Source of the DNA: Aradus depressus
Lineage: Eukaryota > Arthropoda > Insecta > Hemiptera > Aradidae
Direction of reading: 5' to 3'
Assembly (NCBI GenBank): GCA_963662175.1
Contig: OY759223.1
Span: 15,416,249 to 15,480,248 of the forward strand
DNA: 64,000 nucleotides
Below, piece by piece: positions 44,481 to 56,400 of this stretch (within the stretch, counting starts at the first letter, position 1; the number at the start of each line of letters is the position of its first letter). Under the pieces are notes generated by a model that searched no databases, was not told the DNA's origin, and worked only from the letters and a program-made list of their open reading frames with translations. Both the position numbers and the translations under genes were made by a program.

Positions 44481-47400
44481 TTATCTGACTTTGAGATGTT
44501 CCTCTGTAGCCGCTTTAGGGACCTGGCGGTAGTCGGCATTGAGCAGTCGCTGCAGTAACACGATGTTCATACCCATAATGATAGTCAGAGCTGTTAACAA
44601 TACAATACATATTTTATTAATTCCAGAGAATATAAAATATTAAAATGTTCTTACATCTCTTAGACTAAAAAGTCGATACACTTTTCAAACACTTTAAATC
44701 AAATCTGGTCTGAGTTTAGTGGTACGGTAAAACCCCTCTCCTTACGGACAATTTTGCGATGTCCCGGGCCGGTGTGAGAAGAAATATAGGAAAACAATGT
44801 ATTTTTACCCCCCTCGCAACGGACGGGACAACCAATTTTTCTTCATCAAGAGATAAATTTACCTCTCCTAAGCGGACACTTGTTTCAAGAATTAATTAAA
44901 AATATATGTAGAATCCTTTTGATTATTCATAGAAAAAAAAGACGTTGTCTTCCCACTGTTTTATTTTTGACCAAAACGGTTTTCAACGCAACAGCGTCAT
45001 CGTCAGTGTATCCCACCCACACTAGCGTTGCGGCCTCCTTTAACCGTAGTGGGAAGACAAAGTTCTTTATTTCTATGAGAAATCTCGCCCCACAACATCT
45101 TGCTTTTTATTATTCGTATAATTTGCTGTTTATGAAACATACCTACTGTTTTATTAACTTAAAATCCATAATAACTATTATTATGTGTGTTTTATCTAAT
45201 TATCTATTGTTCGTTACCTATATATGTAGTAAACATAAAAGCAAATTAAACGTTGTGTATATGTACCTACATACATATAATGCAATTTTTTTTTTTAAAC
45301 AACTGACTGTCCGTTGCAGAGGGGTTTTACTGTATTTTACTTCTGCAGCTCTACCAAGTATAGGGGAAGTTATGTAATCAGTCAAAAATTCGATGTGAGT
45401 TTTCAACAGAATTTCATGTTTTCCGATCTCCACATTACAAATATAAAAAAAAAATCTGCCCACCTGTGAACACGATAACTGCCGATAGAATAAATGTATC
45501 AACACAAACTTTTATTTATACTTGTGACCAGAACTCCATAAGGACAACATCTATCGACTTTCAGCCAAATCAACCAAAGAGAAGGGGGTTTAGGGGAGAT
45601 GCTTGACTCAACCCAAATAACTGCCGATATAATAAATGTATATAAAATATAGTTGAGGATTCAGAATCGCACAGTTGATTCATTTTGGAGAGAGCGAAAC
45701 CTGAATTGATTAATTCGTTCTGAAGAAGTACATTGCCGCCGATTCACCGACAACTTTTTTTTTTTACTGTTTTAGGCTACTAAACCGAAATTGGGTTGTC
45801 CAGAGGTTAATCAGTGGGAGTAAAAAAAAAATCCAAATTGATATTTTGCTGGAAAATAAATTTTCCTGCGAATCTTATTATAATCCACTCAGGATATAAC
45901 AGTTTATCTGGTATTGTATATATGAGAATGGTTGTTCCTACGCTTATCCATAACTAAAAAACGCCCATTTTTTTAGTTATGTCCTTGCAGCAAATGAGCG
46001 ATGTAAAACACTTGATAAAAAATAAAGAGAAATGTATGTTTAAAAAAAAAAAAAATTGTCTCACAAAATATTCTTTCGGTTTTGCGAACGTCTTCAGCCG
46101 CGACTTAATACTCTACTTTTTTTAAGTCATGGCTGAAGATGGTAGCAATTTGAAAATAATGAACGTCGTCTATCCCAGCATCCACCCACGCAATCTTTGT
46201 AACTCAAAAACCACTGCAATGATTAATGAGGAATCTTTTTGAATAGATAAGTTTTATCTACCGGAAGATTAAGGTCTATTTTTTAATCAACCCCTGGTCC
46301 ATCCCAGCATCCACTCACGCAATCTTTGTAACTCGAAAACCATTGCAACGATTAATGAGAAATCTTTTTGAATAAATTAGTTTTAGCTCCAAAGCTAGCG
46401 TTACTACAGTTGAAGGACTATAAGCCTTATTCCGTATGAATAATTGAAAATTATAACATCATAACATCATGAATGTACTGTCGAGGAACTGAATAGCCTT
46501 ATTAGAGATATTGGGAGAAAAGTCAAAGTTCCCCGGGCAACGCCGGGTATTACTGCTAGTTATTATTATAAGTTCATATTTTATATTTTCAGCTATACGA
46601 AGTTTTGTAATCGGTCAAAAATTCGATGCAGATTTTTCAATAAAATTTCATATTTTTCGATCTCAAGAAAAAAACTAATTCTATCTGTGTTTCTGTGAAC
46701 ACGATAGCTCCCGATAGAATGCATTTATCAACGCGAAATTTTATGTGTATCCAAAACCTTATAAGGATCCTATTGATTTTGAGCCATATCGGCTAAGGAA
46801 AAGGGTTGGAGGTTAACACAAAAACTCATAATAACTGCCGTTGTAATGCATATTTTGACACAAAATTTCATACATAAATTCAAAGCCCTATAAGGATGAC
46901 ACGTATTAATTTTCCGTGCAATCATGGGACGCCCAACACAAAAATCCCATTAACTGTCAATGTAATGAATGTATCAACATGACATTTTATACTCAAATTC
47001 AAAACCTCATAAGGATTGTATCTATTATTTTCCTGTAAAATCGGTCGAAGGGAAGGAAGGGACTAGAGCAAAAGGGCTCCACTTTAATACTCTATTAACT
47101 GCCGATATATACGAATGTATCAACGCAAAATTATGCATTATTGTTTCTGGTGGACATGAATCCGACTCTACTATAGGAGGCCTACATTCTGCCTTCCCAT
47201 GTTTAGTTACCTAAGTTAGGGGTCTACATCCCATTCAAAGGACGGCGTGCTCAAGTTTTATTTCAATTTCAGATTGTTTGTCGCTAATAGTTATTTACGA
47301 TCGATCAGATATCAGAATATTGTCATTATGACGGGTAGGAATGGCACATTAGATAACATTCTCTCTCTTTATATTTCCAACCTCATTTCTTATTTTTTTT

Positions 47401-50400
47401 CAATTTAAAAAATGGACAGATATTAATTATCTCAATGTTTATCAATAATAATCATAATGGGGCCAGATCGGATAATAACTTTATTATATTCTATTAAAAA
47501 ATGAATAGTATACAAATTCTATTTCTGTTCAGTCTTGATTTTTGGAAATATTTATTACTTCAGATATATGATCAGCCAAAAAATCAAACATACAACGTCT
47601 CCAGTCAATACAATCCATCATACTACACCACATTGCCGATGCGCCATTTTACGTTTCCAACCTCACATTACATAATGACCTCAACATCCCATTTGTACCT
47701 TCTGTTATCAGGACACGGTATCAAAATTTTCACGACAAACTCCATCATCATTCCAATCCACTTATACAAGAATTATCCACAAACTTCCCCTCAAATCCAC
47801 CACGACGCCTCAAGCGGATATGGCAAAGGAGCCTGCTCCAGGACTAGTCGGGACTCCTCTTCGGTCACGTATCAGCAGTACAGCCACGCACTTGACACTG
47901 CATTAGTTATCGCAAACGCTAGTGGCAAATGCTATGCCGTTGTATATATATAAATAAATAAGATATATGAAGTACAGGGGAAGTTACTTAATCGGTCACA
48001 AATTCCTATGTCGATATGAAATTTTATATGTGCATCCAGAATCTCATAAAAACGTCACATATTTCCAGCCAAAACGACCAAAGAATAAAGCAGTTTAATA
48101 CACGAAATTTTATTTGTAAATCCAAAACTCTAAGATTAAATTCCAGAAAGATAAATTAATGTGTATGTGATATGCGTGAAATATTGTTTGTACATTTAAA
48201 AAAATCATTACTGATAACGTAAAAATAAAAACAGATTTTTTTTCAATCTTTAGAATGAATAGAAGATATAAATTGACATATATAACAAAATAAACCATTG
48301 GCAATGTACTTCCCCAGTACAAATTCATCAATTACTTTTTCGCTCCACCTCCAAAACCAATCGTCTGTTTGGGCTGTAAATTAACCCAAAACTTACGTAG
48401 GCTCTTCTGAATTCTCGTACTAAACTTTCCATCCATACATTTATACATCGGCAGTTAATCGGTTTTATGGGTGTTATAATTTATATATAAAATTTTGTGT
48501 CGTTACATTCAAATACAACGGCAGTTATTCCGAGTTATTGTGTTCCCCCTAATCCGAATCCCTAAATCCCTCTAAAACGAATGCCCAAATACACAAATAC
48601 ATTTTTGCGTTTTGTGTCAATATAGTGGAAATACTAATAAATACAATTAAAAAGATGATAAATAAAGCACTTTTTTTATTGAACAGTTATAATTGTCTAA
48701 TTCCACACACATATATATATGTTTCAGCTTACGCCATCGTCAGCACAAGGTTCAACAATAATGGTGATATGAGCTAGGCAGACATCGATGGTCCCTAAGA
48801 AGAAATTCGTTATTCAGAAAGCGCGTCTATAATTATTCGAATATTCTATCATTATTCAAAAATGTTATTTACAAAAGGTTGGCAACACCTTCAGAGGAAG
48901 AAAAATGTTTATTATTATCTGATAGTGATATAATTATTTAAAATACCTCCTAATTGATCTATCAAATCCAAAGAGACTCCTTTCTATTATATTTTTTATT
49001 ATTTATAATTATTTTTAATAATAATAATTATATCAACACGTTCTATATTAACTCTTCAAGATAATAATAATAAAACAGTTTTCCTCTGAAAGTGTTGCCA
49101 ACCTTTTATAAATAACATTTTTGAATAACTACCTTATTGATTTTTCCTCAAAATCACGACCTTATTGATCGACTATTCGAATAACGTGTGTAATTGACGC
49201 GCTTTCTGAATAACAACTTTCTTCTTAGGGACCATCCATATGTCTGCCTAGCTCATATCTCCATTATTGTTGAATCTTGTGCTGACCGTGAAACCGGTAC
49301 ACATTTATGTATATGTATGTGGAATTAGACAATATAAATGTACAATAAAAAAGTGCTTTATTTATCATCTTTTTAATTTTATTGAAGTTAATTAAGAAAA
49401 AAGAGAACTATGGCTTACTTGTTCCAGCGACGTAGATGTCGAAGGAGCTGAGGTCACTTCGATGTTGAAGAAGCCACCTTGTCATCCAGCCCAGGGTCAG
49501 GATTCGAAACACCACAAATGTGCCTAAAACCAACAGTAATATGACATTAGATTTTTTTTATAGTTGAAGAAAAATATCCTTGATTTGAGTATAATTTTCA
49601 CTTGAAGGAGGTTTGAAACTAATAACAGATTGGCCTTCGGTCTCCCTAAAATATATTTATAATATTTTTATTAACGTATCGTCCTTATTCAGGCATTATC
49701 AAAACTTTTATTACAAAATAATATAACGATTATGTTTCATAGTTAGTTATTATGACTCATGCCCGGGCTTAACTGCGTAGTCATATCGCCTACTACCCGA
49801 CTCTACTATAAGAGTCCTAAATTTTGCCTACCCTACATTTTATTCACCTTGGGTAGGGGGTCTTTAACGAGAACCTGACATCGTACAGGCTCGGGACCAT
49901 CTAATATATTTCCTATTGTGGTCAATATTAAAATCTGATCAATTAAACACCATGTGACCTGTTAGGTTGGAAGAGCTTGAATGTTAGTAATAATGATACT
50001 CAACATTTTTTATAGAGATATTGTGAAACCCTTAAAAAAATAAAGAAAATATTGTATATTTCACAAAATATATGTAGTTAGTTATTATGAGTCTTGCCCA
50101 GGCTTTAACTACGAGGTTATATCGTCTACTACCAGACCGCTCTTTCTTCGCTCTGGTGGACATGAGCCCGACTGTACTATGGGAGTCCCAAATTTTGCCT
50201 ACCGTAAATTTTTATTCACCTAGGATAGGGGTCTTTAACGAGTACCTGATATCGTACAGGCTCAGGACCATCGCTTAACGTCTTATCCGAAGGACATCCC
50301 GCATAAAATAAACTAAGGGCCTAGGCCGGGGTTTGAAACCGCGATCTTGAGCTCAGTAAGCAAGCACACATACCACTGAGCTACCAGCGCCCTTTAAATA

Positions 50401-53400
50401 TAGTAATAATAAAAAAATAAATTAAAATAACAGTAGATGTAATATATGTATTAAAACTAAATTTAAGATTATTATAGGATAATTTTCCAACCAAATCAGT
50501 AGATTGAATTCACAGAGAGCGCTGAAACTTAGTCGATCAATTTTCACCGAGGAATTACATCGCCGGTGATTAACAAACGACTTTTTGTTTATTCCCTCTG
50601 GCTAGCTTTTCGAGAGAACAAAACTCGAAATTGTTCAAATATCAGTGAATTTCTAAGACAACGGTGGGTGCCACAGCTAGTACGTAAGTCTGAATGTCAC
50701 CCTGCCATATATTTTCAGTCTGATAACAGACACTTATCCACATGGGAATTTTCCTTCCACCAAAGCTTTAAATTAAGTGCCAAAGGAATTACTAAGATAA
50801 GATAAACCAAACATTAATGCCATAGCTCTCAAACTAAACTAACTTTCTTAACATTTTATACCGAAGCCCTTAGGTTATTTTATTTGGGAGGTAAAATAAA
50901 CTTAAGCACGCCGTCCTTCGGATGGGACGTTAAGTGATGGTCCCGAGCTTGTAACGATGTCAGGACTCGTTAAATTGGTTTTTTAAATGTCTTTTCATAT
51001 TCTGATAGGTTTTTTTTTTTTTTTTTTAATTGAGATGAAGTCACTTCGTGTGATTCATATGTCCGTAACTTTGAGGTTATATCGCCTACTACCAGAGCGC
51101 TCTATCGTCACTCTGGTGGACATGAGCCCGACTCTAATATCCCAATTGTTTTGTTACGTAGGGTAGGGGAGTCTTTAACGAGTATCTGACTGACGTAAGC
51201 TCGGGACCACCTGTTCAACCACATAAACAAATTGATGAAGTCATTATTCTTCTGGATATGAGATATTTTTGTGACTCATGCCCGGGCTTTAACCACTCCC
51301 AACTATTATCAGCACTCGGAATTGTTATCTTCCCTTTCAAAAGATAAAAGGTAAATGCAATGGAAAAACATCAAGTTCTAAACAAAAAATTAAAAGAAAA
51401 AAAATGGTTTAAAAGTAATAGATCAAAAATAAAATAAACAACAAAACCAACTAGTGTGTCCTAAACTTTTTTACAATGTGTAAACTAAATGAAAAAAATA
51501 TATAAGTGGCCATTACAGGACTTTCTTATACCAACTACGCTCAAATCAATTTTTTATTATAAAAAAACGGATGACCTGCGAATAATTGTATTTAATATAA
51601 AATATTAAATTATATTTGAGGGCGCCGGTAGCTCAGTGGTATGCGTGCTTGACTTCTGAGCTCAAGGTTGTGGGTTCGTAGCCCGACCGAGGCCCTTAGT
51701 TTATTTTATCTGGGAGGTCAAATAAACTTAAGCACGCCGTCCTTCTGATGGGACGTTAAGCGATGGTCCCGAGCCTGTACGATGTCAGGTACTCGTTAAA
51801 GACCCCTACCCTAGATGAATAAAAATTTAGGGTAGGCAAAATTTAGGACTCCCACAGTAGAGTCGGGCTCATGTCCAACAGAGTGACGAAAGAGCGCTCT
51901 GGTAGTAGGCGATATGACCTCGTAGTTAAAGCCCGGGCATGAGTCATAAAAACCAAACCAACCTAAAATATGTATTTCAATGTTCTCTACAACTATTACT
52001 TGAAAAGATTTATGATTAGGTCATAAACATAAGCGGTATCTTGTGAAATGTAGTTAGGTCCTGGAGGAAAGTGGTCTCAATTTTCGTCTGATTTCGGCCA
52101 AAATCTAATCAGATCCAAGTTAGTATATGTCCTTCTTACCAAATTTCACCCTAATAACTGTCGATGTAATTTATATATCGACATGAAAATCTCATAAGGA
52201 AGCTAATAGAGAGAGTGGAAACTTAGTTTATTCCAGATAATTCAAGCTGGGAAAGTATCAAATTGAAAAAACATCGTCGAATAATCACCGATTAGCTCCC
52301 AAACTAAAGAAACTGTCGACATTTTATTAAATAGTTTTCTTATTCACTATTTAAAGTACAAAGAAGTATTAGAATACTTATTTAGTAATTGTCACTCATG
52401 CCCGGGCTTTAACTAGGTCATATCGCCTACTACCAGAGAGTTTTTCGTCACCTGGTGACATGAGCCTGACTCTTCAGTGGGAGTCCTACATTTTGCCTAC
52501 CCTAAATGTTTATTCACCTAGGGTAGGGGTCTTTAACGAGTACCTGACATCGTACAGGCTCATGTTATACATTTCCCAGCAAATAATGTTGAAATTCACA
52601 AACACAAAGCACAATATCTCAATTTGTTGAAATTCAGCATTCTGATTACCTTGAAATTGATTTAGTTAATAGAGAATGAAAATATATACATAGATTTATA
52701 TACCAGGACACCGATATATCAGAAAGAAAAAAACGTTGAGTACGCTGTCCTTCGGACAGGACGTTAAGCGATGGTTAGGTTAAGTTTTATGACTCATGCC
52801 CGGGCTTTAACTGCGAGGTCATATCGCCTACTACCAGAGCGCTCTTTCGTCACTCTGGTGGGCATGAGCCCGACTCTACTGTGGGAGTCCTAAATTTTGC
52901 CTACCCTAAATTTTTATTCATCTAGGGTAAGGGTCTTTAACGAGTACCTGACATCGTACAGGCTCGGGACCATCGCTTAACGTCCCATCCGAAGGACGGC
53001 ATGCTTAAGTTTATTTTACCTCCCAGATAAAATAAACTAAGGGCCTCGGTCGGGCTACGAACCCACAACCTTGAGCTCAGAAGTCAAGCACGCATACCAC
53101 TGAGCTACCGGCGCCCTCGTTAAGCGATGGTCCAAAACCTCTGCGATGTTAGGTACTCGTTAAAGACCCATACCCAAGTTGAATAAACCTGGGTAGACAA
53201 AATGTAGGACTCCAATGTTTGAGTTGGGCTCACGTCCACCAGAACGACGAATGAGGCAATATGACCGCGTAGTTAAAGCCCGGGCATGAATCATAACAAC
53301 TATTTTTCTACTTTAAATAGTGAATAAGAGAACTGTTTAATAAAATGTCAAGACAGTTAGTTAATTAAGTTTTTTTTCTAGGTTCGTTAGGTTAGGTTTT

Positions 53401-56400
53401 ATGACTCATGCCGCTTTAACTACGAGGTCATATCGCCTACTACCAGAGCGCTCTTTCTTCACTCTGGTGGACATGAGCCCGACTCTACTCTGGGAGTCCT
53501 AAATTTTGCCTACCCTAAATTTTTATTCATCTAGAGCAGGGGTATTTAACGAGTACCTGACATCGTACAGGCTCGGGACCATCGCTTAACGTCCCATCCG
53601 AACGACGGCGTGCTCAAGTTTATTTTACCTCCCAGATAAAATAAACTAACGGCCTCGGTCTGGTTTCGAACCCACGATCTTGAGCTCAGAAGACAAGCAC
53701 GCATACCACTGGGCTACCGGCGCCCTCGTTTTTTTTTTTTTTTTCTATATTATTTAGTTTTGATACATACCCAAGTTGAATGAGTTGTTGATGCGGTAGA
53801 TAATGGAAGATTTTGTGTATTTGTGCATGAGGAGAAGTTGGCGGGTGTGCAGGAACACACTATTTACTTCGACCAGAAGCGCCATCAGTGTGTACCCAAT
53901 ACACTTCTTCTGGGTCATCGCAGTCGTAAATGCCAGGATCACCTGAAACAGTACAACAGTCGTTTTATCTTCAAACTCTCCTAAACATCTCTAAGTTGCG
54001 AAATGCGGACATATTGTGAAAACTCAAATAAATAAAACAAACTTTTATGTTTAAATATTGTCTATTCCAAAAAATGTTACACATGTGGCTGTACAGTTAC
54101 GCATTTGGACTGAAATATTACTTCTCCAGGTAAACGAAGTATAGGGGAAGTTATGTGAGCAAGTTAAAATTCGATGCGCAGTTTTAAACGGAATTGCATG
54201 TTTTCCGCCTCTAGATTCCTACATGTTGTCTATCCTAAATATTTTATCACCTAGAATTGGGGTTAACGAGTATCTGATATAGTACAGGCTCGGGACCATT
54301 GTTCAACGTCCCATGTGTCAAGGTTTTCGAACTCCTCAGATGAAAAACCTAAGGGCTACCGTTCTCATACTTCTGCAGACGCAACATGTCTTTAGGGACA
54401 GATATTGATACGCTTAGCCCTGGAGGAGGAGATGCGCGGATAGTCCAGACCAGAGCTTTGCGAGGAAATCATCCAGAATTGGATAGTGCAAAAATGGCAA
54501 CAACGTTGGTCAAGACAACATACGCATACTACCCGGGCGTCCGGGTACGCCTTGACGCTACATGGGTAGAGTCTGTTTACTGGATGTCTCAATTATTATC
54601 GTCATGGCGATTTCAACTCTAAGTTCTTCTTTTTAAGAGAAAGAACAACCCGAACTGTTAGTGGGGCGCCATGAGGACGATCCAATCGGCGCAGATTTTT
54701 CCGCCGATGGCCGGTCCTTGTCCCTCAATAATCCCGAGCTCCTCTCCCCAATTTAGACAGGGTCATATTGCCTCAGCAAGGTGCATCCTCCTTTAAAACA
54801 AAACTAAAAAAGATGCATCAGCCCAATTAAAACATTAGGATGAAAAAAGGTGAATTTACCATAAAATGATGGAGAAGAAGTTCGTATGTTCTAGATTTTC
54901 TGTCATTCAACGCCATGTCTACGAGATCATAAATGAAATAACCTGCAACATAACACAGCTTATTGTAATTATAAAGTAATTAGTTATTATAGCTCATGCC
55001 CTATTGTATGATATATATCGCCTACTACCAGAGCGCTCTTTTGTCGCTCAGATGGTCATGAGCCCAACAGTGGGAGTCCTAAATATTGTCTATAGGTTTT
55101 ATAACCAAGTGTAGGAGTCTTAAACGAGTACATGACATCGCTTAACGTCCCATCCGAAGGACGGCGTGCTGAAGGTTTTTTTAACCTCCTGCTATATTAA
55201 TCTCAGAAGGCATACTACCCCTGAGCTACCGTCGTTCCTTCTTGTTCAAACGCGCCGCTCAGTGACTACCATATTTAAATTACGATTTTAAATATTGTTT
55301 TGACTTTTCTTTATGCCAATAAATTTTCCCAATTTTGAAATAATTTCAATAGATGAATAATATGAATGAATAAATAAGTAATTACAAAATACAAATAACT
55401 TTTTTGAAACTATTATTTTTTTCTCTCCTGTTTTTTTGTCTATGAAGGAACACGGAAAACGCAAAATAAGGAAATTAAAATTAACTTTTATCTTTTATAC
55501 TTTTCTTTAGATTAGATTCAATGCCTAATTAAAGTTGCAACGGAAGAAGGAAATAGATGGGGTGGGAAAATAAAACTATAAATTTAACGTTTTCTTCCGA
55601 CAAGTGTTCATTATGTGTCAAGGTCTGCAAGTAGCATCAATTATTCTTAAAAGAACGCTACGAAGGTCTAAAAAAATGTAGATTTGATATCATACTTATA
55701 AGGTCAAAACAGGTCAAGAGAAAACTGTCAAAATGAAAAAAAAAAATAACATTCTTTATATTATCCAAATGAATTTAATAATTTATACAGAACAAATTAA
55801 GAAAAAAGGTCGTTGGAGAATCACCATTTACTTCGCTTTACTTTCAAAATTAAACTAAACTTAATATTTGATTCACATAGTGGCTTCTGGATCCATATAC
55901 TAAATTTTGTGTCGATACATTAATTATATCGGCAGTTATTAGGATATTCGAGTCGAATTATCTTTCTCTGATCCCCCCCCCCCCCCCCCCTTTGACCGAT
56001 TATGCGGAAAATTAACAGGTTACATCCTTATGGGGTTTTGATTTAAAATATAAAATTTCGTGTCAATATATTCATTACAACGGCGGTTATTAGAGTTTTT
56101 GTGTTAAGCCTCCCACTAATCCTCCCCACCCCTTTGGCCGATTTGGCTGAAAATCAATATGTCATTAGACAGTCGTGAAAACATATATAAAATTTCGCAT
56201 CGCTACATTCATTCTATCAGGAGTTATCGTGTTCACAGACACACAGACAGACATGTTTTAATATTTTTGGAATCTCCTGATACGGAAAATATGAAATTCC
56301 GTTGAAACACGCATCGAATTTTTGACCGATTACATAATCCACTAAGTATACTTCGTATTGCAAGGGAATTCAAAATAAGGAAAAATTGAAATAAAAGAGT

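Larger units (their letters stand above)
44591..49418 (-). other. TLC-gene intron 5
   Basis: It contains a Tigger-like MITE with a hammerhead-like core (44721-45333), repeat A copies (45336-45745, 46585-47110, 47970-48130 and 48340-48560), a Helitron end (46167-46559), a SINE piece (47146-47270), a Jockey scrap (47565-47850) and a 734-bp foldback (48645-49378). Confidence 0.6.
49524..53770 (-). other. TLC-gene intron 4, SINE-dense
   Basis: Nine SINE copies or fragments occur between 49749 and 53727, together with short repeat A tails near 50455-50590 and 52130-52290. Short gaps such as 50600-50870 and 51300-51610 hold nothing I recognise. Confidence 0.65.

Noticed and set aside
44880..45377. 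A 165-codon plus-strand gene
   Set aside because: It spans the inside and right end of a Tigger-like MITE. The peptide is AT-driven and hydrophobic, without a known domain.
47501..47953. A 150-codon plus-strand gene
   Set aside because: Most of it is an out-of-frame reading of a Jockey-like LINE C-terminus. No domain appears in this frame.
51620..51694. A functional tRNA gene
   Set aside because: A and B boxes are present, but the cloverleaf pairing is poor, the sequence runs on into a body shared with many copies, and there is no T-run terminator after the head. It is a SINE head.
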